Under the pieces are notes generated by a model. That model made no database searches, was not told where the DNA came from, and saw only the letters and a list, made by a program, of their open reading frames with translations. Shown here piece after piece: positions 22,969 through 34,100 of a stretch of 64,000 nucleotides of DNA (position 1 is its first letter; each line of letters begins with the position of its first letter). Both the position numbers and the translations under genes were made by a program. This DNA is from Ischnura elegans (taxonomy: Eukaryota > Arthropoda > Insecta > Odonata > Coenagrionidae): positions 130,150,972 to 130,214,971 of the forward strand of contig NC_060248.1 in the NCBI RefSeq assembly GCF_921293095.1. Reading direction: 5' to 3'.

Positions 22969-25900
22969 GGCAGGCATTATCTTTATTCCTTGGTGGTATC
23001 ATGTCATTTGTGAAGCAGATATCAAGGTGAATGTTTTACATTTAAGCTATGTAATAAAATATCAAAAGGGGACCATGAAGGTAATCCCTTTGTCCTTAAG
23101 CCTGCTCTTTGTTGTTGCCAAGTTGTCTTAAGAGAGAAGCATGAAGTCAGATTCAAGTTTGTTCAATAATCCTTGAGTTTCTGAGTACTAAAAATAAGGA
23201 CGCTGCAAGTTGGTACTGGATGCTGTTTATCTACTGCAGTAACAGTTAAATGACTAGCGTGGAAGTGCTTTAGAGAGGGTGTATGCTGTGATGCCCCTAA
23301 TCATTGTTTTCAGTTTTTTTATTTAAAAAAACATTGTGATGAAGGTCTTGAGGAGACGAGTGGGTATTTCCTTGTTTCCTCAAGACTGCTTGAGCACTGT
23401 GAAGTTAGCTGCATTATGTGATATAGCATACTCTTAAAGGTGTGCGCAACTGTGAATTCAAGGTGCTGGTGCGAGTGGAAGTTCATTGAATGATTGTGAC
23501 GGATGGCTGTCTGTCTGTCTGTGTGCGTGTGATTGTTGCTCTCCTTTCCCACTTCCTTTTTGGAGCCAACGGGTCATTAGGGTTTCTTAAACTTGGCTGT
23601 TTTGTTGGAATAAGTACCCTTTTTGAATGCCTTTCTCTTGTATGTTTAGTGCGTGAATCTCCCCCAATCAGCTTTGCTTACTCACTTAATCCTTAATCAT
23701 TGTGTGGGCTGTATCACTTCATTTTACATGGGGGGATGGAAAGGGGTTGAATGAATGTTCTCTGTGAGAAAATGCTGATTGCCCTTGCTGTTCGTTTCAA
23801 TGGGACATGGCTAGATTTTCCTTTATTGGTGGAGAGCTTGTTACTCGTGTAATAATCATGTTGTGTTAATTGCCTGAAAACAAGTGCCAGGATATTAGAT
23901 AATTTTTTAATCTCTCCTGTGGTTCTTTCCCTGCATCTCAGAGCTGGCTTGGTAACTGGCAGTGCCGGCAAGGTCCATGAGTGAGTGTGGTATATTCATA
24001 TATCAAAGTGTGAATGTATGAATGGTTGTGCACAGGTGTGAATGGGCTATTAAAAAAAAGTAGGAAGCAAAGAAGTCCTGTGACTTGAATTAATAGAATA
24101 AAGCAGTGTTCCTAAAGCTGCTCTCAGGAAAGACACATTATTGAATAAATTTTTCTTATATTTGGCGTAATTGTTACCATAAAGATTTGAAATTTTAATG
24201 GTCATGAATGTTCTGGATATGGGAGGCTTTCCAGCTGAGTGTGTTCGACTCAAAATGTGTACGTCTCCTCATCTCCATTATTTGGCGACATTACTCCTGT
24301 CACACAAATTAATCAATCCCTTCTGTTTGGTATTGCTGTCAGTGAAGATAAAAGCATGCCCCTCCCTTATTGTATTTATTTTCATGACTGTTTTCATCAA
24401 ATATACTGCCCTTGGATCATTGCCGTTGATATACATTACCATGTTTAAGAATAAAAAATTATGTGAATAAAAAGTGTTTAAAAGCTGATGTTATGGAGTG
24501 ATTCATAAGGGGACTAAAAAACTTTGAGAAGTATCAGCAGTGCTTTCACTGGTGGTTACCTCTATTTAACCACTGTGCTGGCCTGTATGCGGTGACAATA
24601 TATAATTTTTTAGCTTTGAAAAATAATGCATTGTAATTTCTGTTTGGCAGTTCTGACTCCATCATGTTATGTATAGGGCTGAAATGTAAAACAAGAAAAA
24701 ATCAAAACTATATTTTGAACTAGTAAGCTAAGAGTATACTGACATATTTTTTTCTCTTTTTTGTTTGAGTGTAAACTGTGTCATTGAACTGTTGCTAGAA
24801 AAGACTGGTGGAAGCAGCCAATGCATTACCCTTCCTCCAAATGTTATTGAAAGCCACCCTGTTATAAGCGGTGAAATAATTAGTGAACAAACATGAAATT
24901 CCTATATACTTAGCCATATAACATGGTTGTAAGTTAAGCCTTCCAAGTGAATTTTCAAGAATACGAAAACCATGCAAAATATAGTGCACTTTGCGTGGCT
25001 CTAGGAGGGCAACTGTGTAAGTGAACTTTATGGCTTAAGCCCATGAGGCAAGATTAATAGAGGGTGTTTTGCATCCAGATGTGACTGTTGATGTGTTTGT
25101 GATGTGCAAGTAATAAAGGAAGATGCATATTAGTGTGATGGAATAATACGACCTGTGAATAGGTCGCCCATACTGTTAAAATTGATGGTGAGGCTTTGAA
25201 TTTAGCAAAGACCCACTTGTTTGTGGTGTGTAGGTGTGCTTGCAAAAGTCGTTGATGGAAAAGTGTGTCTGCGAGAGAAAGTGGGTGTGTGCACACATTT
25301 GAGCGCAACATTTTGTTCATGCATGTGCACATTGTTTTCTTCCTTGAAACTGCACCGTGACTGGTGATCACTGTTGCAGTTGTGAGAGTGATCTAAGCCT
25401 GCCATTCGTGGACTAAAAAAATACCATTGCTTCCCCTCGATCCCCTCCCCCTCCACCCCGCCCCCCTTGCTGTGTACACTCTTTGCCCCGTCCCCCCCCC
25501 CCTCTATATTCCCCCAAACTCACGTCTCCATGCCTAATTCCTTCCACCCCTGCCTTTGCTCACCCCTTTGCCATAGAATCGTCCTCTGCTACTTTCAGTG
25601 CAACGTATATGCTCCCCCGTGTCGTGTAAAGCTCAGTGGGGGGGGAGGGGGGGAGAGCACCTGCAGACAAAAGAGGAAAGACGAGAACATCCTCTTTAAG
25701 ACCATATTCCTTGCCTCTCAATCGCTCAAAGGCATCTGCCCTTCATCTCCCATTCCAGCTCCCCCCATTCCCACCACAATTATTAGCAGCACTCTTAACC
25801 TGAGAGATCCAGTGGGACTCATTTCTAACAGAGCAATACTCAACTGCATCTTATCACTCTGGATCTGTGACAGTCGTCTGTAATCTTCCAGTTCAACTCA

Positions 25901-28503
25901 ACTGAAGTTCTGAAAAAGCTAGCTAAGAGTTATTTTTTCCTTGGAAAGGTTTTGGTGGCAGCATTTTCTCCTGTTTTCAAATTCATTGCATTCAGAACTG
26001 TCAGAGATGTTAATTGCTACTGTCAGAGCTCATTTAGATTTTGATATCCAAGTGTGCACTAAGTCAGTATACATGTACATAAGATTGTGGAGTACCATCA
26101 GGATAATTGAAAAGTGCATATGTCTGAATTATATAATTGCTGACCAGTTGTTTATTGAGTTTAAAATACCCATTGGCATTAAAAAATTTGGAATTACAAT
26201 GTTATCTGTTGTATCACAGTCACTGCATCTTCTGCTTAAGATTACATGCTTACATTAGCATGATATTTGGTTGTGCTAAACATTTGAAAACAATCCAATG
26301 GGTGGCTGTATGTTCAATTACCCTACTGTACAGTCTTGTTATTTATTTTTCAACTCTTTGACAGCAGCCCTTTAATTTTCCATGATCTCTCAGTCAATTG
26401 GCATTGCTTGTTTTCATATCTTGAGTTTAAATAAATATATGGACATTACTATTTAGTTTGTTACCTTATTTTTCTCACACAGTTAATGTACCCAATGGTT
26501 TTTATTCCAGGGTTTATTATCTTTGAATTATTTTCAATGTGTGTCAAGGGTGCAACCAGACTCCTAGATACTGTAGTGCTTACCTACTTACATGCTTTGC
26601 ATAGTTATCTTGAACACGTTCACTCAAGTATTTTTTTTTAGGATAGGACGCTTTTTTTAAAAATACTATCATACTATGAATTTGTTTAGTGGGACATAGT
26701 GATTCAATCATTGCTGTACCACTGGAAGTGAGGCATAAGAATTGTTATCTCAAAATGAGGTTTGTATTATTACTATGAGGACTTTGTAGGGCCTTTGAAA
26801 ATCTACTACAGTTTTATTTCATAGAGATGTACATTGATATGGGGTTCAAGTAATACCTAATGTTTCTCTTCCAGGTTATCTTTGTTGAAACCAAAACTGT
26901 TGTGAATTTTTTAAAATAAAACAGTAATATTTAGCACGGACAGATATGTACCTGCAGACCAGACAGATATGTACTTTCTAGCCTTAGTTACTGTTGATTC
27001 TGGTTGTTGAGGGCTGAAATATTTATAATAAATCTCTTCCTTCTTTAACTTTAAATGGTTGGGCATCAAGTGATGTTGAAAATGACCCTGAAAATATTCA
27101 TGTGGTAACTTGTGGAGAAGCGTTTTATCAATAGCTATCTTCATTGCTGGGAACCTTGTTGATTCATAAATGGTGGGACGAGAGAGGAAGCTTCTGGAAG
27201 AGTGAGGGAGTTTTGATAAATATTTTGAATTCACTTTAAAATTAGTTCACTGAATTGGCATGGGTACTTACTTGGCAGAAGATGGATTATCCATTCGTCT
27301 CAGAGGCCCATGATGATTAATTTTAACCTGTACGTGTGTGTCCTCTAGATATCAAACTTCTCTCACCTTGATTAAATTCACATGTGTCTAGGTGTTCAAA
27401 ATAGGGAACAGTTATGATTCAAAAGCCCCTCTTTCTGACCCCAATAGGATGGTTGGCATGTATTGTTGCAAAGGTCGGAGAATTCATATTTGCTTGCATA
27501 ATGGTAGACTTTATAGTTAAAGATCTTCTAAGATTTTTTTCTTTCTCTCTTATAATCTTCCTTCTCTATAACTCCATCTACTTATTCTCATATACTTGGG
27601 AAACTGCCATTAGCATATCTGCCATCTTGCACTTGTCATCCTGCTAATATCTTTCAAGACTAAGAGGTTATCAAAATTTTTTGCAATTGTTTTATGGTGA
27701 TTTCGTGTGAGTCAATTGTCTGCTGTAATCATTGGTTATTCCTCATTAAATTCACTTAGTGAGAGTCACATGGTATAAAAACATTAATTTTTTACTGATC
27801 TCCTAGTGGTATTCATTTATGCATTCATAATTGACGAATACTATACGAATGAAATGGGACATTTATACCAGTTTTACTGCTGCTCCCTCTCTCTGTCATA
27901 TAGGTTGAGTGATTTAAAGTAAAAAGAATGTCACCAAGTTGTAACCTCTGGTTAATGTCTAACGTAATAAAAAGGTTGCCTTCAATTTCAACCTCTTTAT
28001 CTATAACATTTTATGGTCATTGCATCCAACTGACAGATTTGGTTTGAATATCAAGCTCACCAAAGTTATTGCAGCACTTATATTATTAGTAATAATGAAA
28101 TTGACAGCATTAGAATACCAAAATAACTTATGCTAATTTGCCAGTAGCTTAGTCTGAAAGTGTTATAATATTGATCGCAATTAGAAAGGAATTAGGGCGA
28201 GTGAAAGGGAGAGAAGTAGAGACAGTATCAATGTTGACAGTTATAAAAGTGTTCTGAAGAAATTTTTGCTTAATTCTCTTTAGAGAAAAGCGTGAATGCG
28301 GCACCCAACTTCATTCTAAAGAAAATAATTTGTGCGTAAACAAGTAATCATAATATCTTCAATGAACAGCATCATTGAAGATGTAAATAGACAACTCTCG
28401 CCTCCTCTTCCAAAAGACTCATCTGAACAACTGTGAACAAAGGGCAAGAAGTGAAATACTTCGCGCTTTTCCTCATAAATATTTATGTAAAAGGAATCAC
28501 AAT
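22969..28503. other. 3' UTR of gene 1 and intergenic space
   Basis: Possible polyadenylation signals AATAAA occur at 23053-23058 and 24097-24102, and AATAAA-type sequences recur near 24450-24470. The true end cannot be fixed by eye. A TGTC/TGTG microsatellite lies near 23509-23530 and C-rich low-complexity DNA at 25439-25505. The open frame at 25467-25883 is a by-product of that C-richness. No gene, tRNA or complete transposon was recognised to 28503. Confidence 0.5.
25439..25505. repeat. C-rich low-complexity tract
   Basis: A run of CCCCTCCCC, CCCCGCCCCCC and a 10-base C run interrupted by short AT islands. Non-coding. Confidence 0.8.
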
Positions 28504-28530
28504 GTTTCACTGCACTGCAGCATCATCAGG
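28504..28530 (-). ncRNA. Hammerhead-like core at the Penelope fragment border
   Basis: Minus strand: CTGATGA, TG, stem II CTGC/GCAG with AGT loop, T, GAAAC. Upstream CCAGTC could be one side of stem I. The core is intact, but stem I and III partners are only partly visible. Confidence 0.4.
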
Positions 28531-28656
28531 ACTGGCTCTGAAGGTAACCGTGGCAGAATAAATGGCCGCATGTGGAGGGTGGGGGTGGTGTGATTTCCCA
28601 TTTCTGGGTTGGGAGGGTTTGGAATTTTAGTTGAGCACTGATGGATTTCAGGTACT

Positions 28657-28674
28657 GGGGGGGGGGGGGGGGGG
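28657..28674. repeat. Uninterrupted run of 18 G
   Basis: Eighteen consecutive G residues in a G-rich context. A possible G-quadruplex, and a likely site of length error in assembly. Confidence 0.9.
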
Positions 28675-28679
28675 TTGTT

Positions 28680-29190
28680 ATGGATTTACTGAGGGAGGAT
28701 AAGGAGTGTGGAATGGAAGGGAAAAGCATGGTCGTGAGGTTTTCTTTCCTGCTAATGCCCAATATGATGAACAGTTGTACCCAAATTTCCATTCTAGTCG
28801 CCTATTTCTCTCTGTGAAGCATTTCTGGAATGATATCAGTCTGATATCCTTCGACCAGATGGTGAGTTGCGAACCGGTGTTTCCCATCCTTTTTTTCAAA
28901 ATCTTTCTTACGCTCTTCTGCTCGGACTGTCAAATTTCTTCCTGTCTGTCTTATGTAAGACGTCATGCATTCACCACACTGCAACCCATAAATTCCACTT
29001 TAGTCCTTGATTTTGTTAGAGTCTTTCACATTGGGAAGCAGGTATTTAGGGTTTGTTCTGTAGTGGAAGGCTGGTTTGATGCCACGGTGGTCGATAAATT
29101 TCCCAATTCTTAGGGAAACCTTACGAAAGTAATTTATTTTCCACCAGCATTGAGCTTTCACTGGTTCAACTGAGTAAATCTGCCTCAAGG
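28680..29190 (-). pseudogene. GIY-YIG endonuclease domain of a Penelope-like element (broken)
   Basis: Reading the minus strand from 29188, the frame gives VSLRIGKFIDHRGIKPAF, a linker KDSNKIKD, a stop, then SGIYGLQCGECMTSYIRQTG, which has the GIY...YI signature, followed by NLTVRAEERKKDF and FATHHLVEGY, as in GIY-YIG domains of Penelope-like elements. After PEMLHREK at 28802 the frame shifts and continues as RNRRLEWKFGYN. One in-frame stop and at least one frameshift show it is non-functional. Confidence 0.7.
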
Positions 29191-29500
29191 AAATTTCTTT
29201 TTTGCTGCCATGTTATCTATCATAGCCCCTGTGAAACCATTAATTAGCTCTGGCCGTAGATTTTATGATGGATACGTGTATCCTTATCGAGTATTCATCA
29301 TTGGTGAGGAGAACGAAAACTACTGGAAGATGATAATTATGCTGCGGAAGGCTACAAGGATCCTCGAGGATGTTTTGATATTCTCGTGGTGATATGTATA
29401 AGATGGCCACTACTTTTTGGTTTTCAATAAGTACCAAACATGTGTTTACCATCCTGAATCATGGATATTGTTAAATAAATGGTGTGATATATCCTGTGTT

Positions 29501-29542
29501 AGTCCTGGATGGTGCTGCAGTGCAGTGAAACATATGTGGACT
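29501..29542 (+). ncRNA. Decayed hammerhead-like motif
   Basis: AGTCC (29501-29505) and GGACT (29538-29542 region) can pair as stem I, stem II is again CTGCAGTGCAG, then GAAAC and the palindrome ACATATGT. The CTGATGA box is decayed to CTGGATGG, so cleavage is unlikely. Confidence 0.4.
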
Positions 29543-30740
29543 CCTTTTTTAAATATATTATATGGAAAAGTATATTTAGATAGATAAATATATTCATGTG
29601 GAAAAGTGCTAAGTATTTTAATTCATATACTACAATGGATTTCCGCGAAGTATCAGCCTCCACCATTCATTTCAACAGTGAACATCTAATATAGGGGCCG
29701 TTAGGAAAACCGAAGGCGGCGAGTGGAGGGAATGACAGCAGCAGCAATCTACTTCTTTCTGATGGGTTACCATGAACATATATTAATGTTCATATAATGT
29801 AATAAGTATGTTCACAAGGGCATACCCAGGATCAAAACTAGAGGGGGGTCAAGCCATGGTCATTCAAGTTGTAACAAAGAAAAGGTCGAGGATATTAAAA
29901 TTTCAAGAAGATGATAACAGCACTTAAATAGTTTTAAAATTATTCGATCAAAAATAAAATATTTTTATTTTAATAACATATGTGATACATAGCTTATGTG
30001 AAACTTACTTGAATTTAAAGAAAATATGTTCCCCTAGCTGGGTACGATCATGTATGTTCATGTGAATTACATTGGAGGATTGGACTGCGGTTTTGTTGAC
30101 AATTTAAGCATGTCAGGTCAGAGGTTTAACGATGCTCTGAAAGACGGAGTGGGTACGTTATTGATACTCGATGTAATGAATTTGAAAGTGATCGTGTTTA
30201 AGTGTATTTATTTTCCCGATATAAGTATTGAAACAGATTTTAATTAATATTGCTGAAAATACTATTCCATGAGCTCTAATATAATGACTGTAGACGTATT
30301 ACTAAGATAAACGGAGGTATATTTATGAATAAAGAAAAAATGAGTAAAACATTACTACATACGCATGAAGAATACGTTATTATGTATTCTTCACGGAGAA
30401 AAATTATCTTGTCTGTCAGCAAATAAATAAATGTTTGCCTAGTTATAATAATTAATTGTGTAAAGTATTATGAAAATGCAAAATAATCTTGGAGAAGCAG
30501 ACGGCAACTGCGGGCCAAGGGTATCGAAGGGCATTATAATTTATGAACCAGCGGCCTACCGACTTGAACAGATGAAAACGTTGCTAAAAATTAAATCTAT
30601 TCAGAAAGTATAAGTAAAAGGGTTGTACTTAGAGATTCAGTAGAAATCTATTTATTACATGTCAATTTATTTCATGTTATGAAAGTTCACATTTTGAACA
30701 CTGTATTGTGGAGGCGTTAGTATCGTTGGTGGTACCCGCC
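29543..30740. other. Intergenic region before gene 2
   Basis: AT-rich, no frame of interest and no transposon ends recognised. Confidence 0.5.
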
Positions 30741-30750
30741 GTGGAATATG

Positions 30751-30789
30751 ATTGGCTGATATTGGAATGCCCGTTTAGATAAATTTGAA
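30751..30789 (+). promoter_or_regulatory. Candidate G2/M promoter: inverted CCAAT boxes and CHR-like site
   Basis: Two ATTGG (inverted CCAAT) sequences lie at 30751-30755 and 30761-30765, and a TTTGAA (CHR-type) hexamer at 30784-30789, about 210 bp before the start codon of the checkpoint gene. In animals, NF-Y sites followed by a CHR element are typical of genes expressed in late cell cycle. These motifs are short and could occur by chance. Confidence 0.35.
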
Positions 30790-30825
30790 ACGTTGTGTTC
30801 GCGTGTGTTGTTCTTCGCAGTGAAA

Positions 30826-30846
30826 ATGGTCATTGAGGAGGCATAG
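30826..30846 (+). CDS. Possible upstream ORF (6 codons) in the gene 2 leader
   Basis: ATG GTC ATT GAG GAG GCA TAG lies 150 bp before the BUBR1 start codon. Whether it is transcribed depends on the start site, which is unknown. Confidence 0.3.
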   Translation: MVIEEA

Positions 30847-30996
30847 AATTTAGTTGTATTTGCGTTTCGGTTTTATCCTCGGCTGTACCTATCGTAGGTT
30901 TAACACCGAGTTTCAGCTGACTTTTATCGCGTAGACCCGTGTTATGTGTTAAAGCACTGTAGAATTTCATAGCAGTCGTGTCTTCTCTCTCGAGAC

Positions 30997-31133
30997 ATGG
31001 ATTCCACGGAATTGGATTTTTCCAAAGAAAATATTCAGCCAGTGAAAGAAGGCCGTATAGCTTCGTACTTGAGTACTGCCTTAAATTCTCAGTGCCATGC
31101 AAAGTCTCAAAGTGAACTGCTAAAAGAAAGAGA
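30997..31133 (+). CDS. BUB1B: BUBR1 exon 1 (start codon, KEN box)
   Basis: The frame starts MDSTELDFSKENIQP. KEN at residues 10-12 matches the N-terminal KEN box by which BUBR1/MAD3 blocks CDC20. BUB1 paralogues lack it, so it identifies the MAD3 side of the family. The start is chosen because KEN lies, as expected, just before the TPR domain and the upstream frame is short. The exon ends in GA before a GTGAGT donor. Confidence 0.9.
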
Positions 31134-34100
31134 GTGAGTTCGATGTTATAGTTTGTTATCGATGTAGCTAGTGAGATGTAGAATTAAGATTATGCTTCTT
31201 GCCATCAAAGTTAGCTTTATTTTTCTTCCTTTAACCCAAAAATATAAGTCCGCCCTTGTTCGTAATAAATTATATTTGTTTTATCGTTACTTTCTTACAG
31301 AAAATTCGAGTTGGCATTAAGGAAGTATAAGGGTGATGACCCCCTTGAAGTGTGGTACAATTACATTAATTGGGTAATCCAGGCCTACCCCAGCAACGAA
31401 GTTGCCGATTTAACTACGCTCATTCACAAGTGCCTTGCTAAGTTTAAGGACGACGAACGATATCACCAAGATGTTCGTTATGTCAAGCTTTGGATTAAAT
31501 GTGTAAGTATCCAATCGTATTTAAACAGCAGAAGTGTTTTAGAGATTGTAGCATTGTTCAGAAATTTGTTGTATGCATGGAATTAATGTGAAGGCATAGT
31601 AATGCTTAAAAAAGAAGAAACGCTTGGATAACTGATTCACCTTAATTGCTTTGTGAATTCATCAAATACCATCATCATTTTTACGTCAAACATGCGTGAT
31701 TCCTGAGTGATTGTATTAGTGTACAAGAGGCGTGTAGGTCCACTCAAAGTGCATGGATCAGCCTTTATCTGATATTTTTAAACTTGGGCTAATGTAAGCA
31801 TTGGCTACACCCTTTTCCGTATCACTGAAGTGTTGAAGCGAGTACATATTGGGCTAATATTTCCCCCATCCTGGGAGCCGTTGTTTCGAAAGCCTGTTTT
31901 CTTCCACCTCATGTTCACCAGTAACAGGAGATTTATGAGCATGAACCAAGGTCTCACTGTTGTTTATTTGATGATCTCTCTCTCGCTTATTCCAAAGAAT
32001 ACTATGCAAGCACAATGTTCAATCATTGGGTGATGAATACCTTGGAGGACATGTGGCCGTGGAAATTATCGGGCCCCTCATGGAAGGGAGTAACAAGAAG
32101 AGAGGTGGAGATGACTACTCGTGTGGAGTGCCTACTCATGCCATATTGTTTAACACACTCAATGCTGAGAAAATTTATCATAACACACCGCCACGCGGAA
32201 AAAATATTTTGCAATAATATCAGATATTATGTCTTCCTTAATCGTATACAATCATACATAGGTCAAAATTATTAAAATTTGCGCTATTAATAAAGAAAAT
32301 ATTAAATATTATAATAAAATTATAATAAATATATAATAATAAAAAGAAGGCAAAAAATCTGCTGAAAGCAAACGACTTGTATCCAGTCACAGGAGAAGAC
32401 ACACTGAGACGCTGGGCACAATTGCAGGGTCTAGTAGAAGACGCGGAGGCAGATGGCGGGCCGAGAAACCTAATGGGACCGATGCCTTGTATTCAAGGCA
32501 TCCGCGTCCTAGGCTAGCGCGGGATGCCTTGAATTCAAGGCATCCGCATTGAGTGTGTTAACCGGCCCTGTTTGCATGGGCAGAAAACCTGTTGTCAGTG
32601 TGTGTGTTTCGTGGAAGGGAAACTTCTTAAACTGTTTGCCATCCACAAATTCAGCCCATTCGCTAAATTTTAGCATTGTGATTTCTTAACTCTTTTTCTC
32701 AGACACATCAGGAAACACATCCTCTTTCCAATGTTTCATGGCTGCAAGAAAATTTCCCTAAATAACTTCATTTTTTTCAATAGTGCTCTCTTATCGACCA
32801 CTTAAACTTCAGCTCTTCAAACCCTATGTTTCTGGCTTGCCCCTTTAATTTAGAATGGTATTGGATTTGAAAAGTCACAGCCTTACTTGCCAGTTAGCAT
32901 ACCAGCTGGCAAGGAGTTCTAGGTTCAGACTCAGATTCTCAGTAGCAACTATTTACTTGATACTCCTACTTAAAGCATCAACATTAGGATGCAGCAGGTA
33001 TTCGATTTTAAATATGTAATTGTACAGCATGAGGGCGGATTCTAACAGTTGGGAATGTGATAGAGGTGCGGTGTGCAGCCTCTCTATGGGAGTATAATCC
33101 AACTGTTTACAGGACCTTCTCTTACCATCAAAGTAAAAACTATGGTTCTTAATTCCCCATACCTTTGCAAGATATTCCTTTTCCATGGTTCCATATCTCG
33201 CCTCTTGTGTCGTTTAACTTCTCACCAAAGAAACGAACTAGCTACGCATTTCCATGTGTTCCCACCCGACAAAAAAATCCAGGCCATTCTTGAATACACC
33301 TGTGTGTACTTGGAATTCCTGATCGAAATCTGGGATCTTTTATTCTGGTTGAGAAATTAAAGCTTACTTTCAATTTCTATATTGCTGTATTTATGCCTTG
33401 CCTTTTAGATGTGTACTATTTCGTATACATATTTTTATCTATTTTGTGTGTTTGTTTTGGCCATCTTCTTTAAGTAGCATCCAGTTTGGTACCCAATTAG
33501 CTCCATTTTAATGTCAAAGCTAGATTATACAATGATTGGGAGTTTTTATTTTTGTGGTAATTTCTCTCTCCCTTCCATCATCCAAGTCCTTTTAATAAAA
33601 TATAATTTTGGGTTTGATGTAATCACCCCATAGTACTCAAGCTTTTGTCATTATCTATTTATTTTAACGTAGTATGTGACTGTAAAGCTACGAGAAAACG
33701 CTAGGAAGCGTTATGTTTTGGTGGTATAGTTTGAAGCTCTTCATGAGAAATGGAAATCCTACTTCGATCCCAGTTTAAGGCAAATAATTAATTTTCTCCT
33801 GAATTTTTGTGCCTCAGTGCATTTCTGGGTGAAACTTTTAAGGTTGATCATACGGTTGCATATTGTTATCTCTATAATCTCTACACTTCATCCATGACAA
33901 ATTATTCCGTGATGTATCCATTGCAGGTTGAAATGCAGAGGGATCCATTTGAGACTTATGATATGATCCACAAGCATGGAATTGGCAGCAAATGTGCAGA
34001 ATTTTATAAGAGTTGGGCTGAAGAGTATGAGAAAATTGGAGATTTCAAACAGGCTTCAAAGATTTATGCCAAAGGCTTTGATTATGGAGCTCAGCCTGCA

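Larger units (their letters stand above)
28504..29542 (-). mobile_element. Penelope-like element fragment with inverted hammerhead-like ends
   Basis: The minus strand encodes a GIY-YIG endonuclease piece (28800-29190). The two borders carry the same TGCTGCAGTGCAGTGAAACAT motif in opposite orientations (minus at 28504-28530, plus at 29512-29533), each set in a hammerhead-like context. GIY-YIG endonuclease plus hammerhead-bearing terminal repeats is the known signature of Penelope-like elements. The reverse transcriptase is absent, so this is a deleted copy. Confidence 0.62.

Noticed and set aside
25467..25883. 138-codon frame rich in Pro and Cys
   Set aside because: It is produced by C-rich low-complexity DNA and has no conserved motif or gene context.
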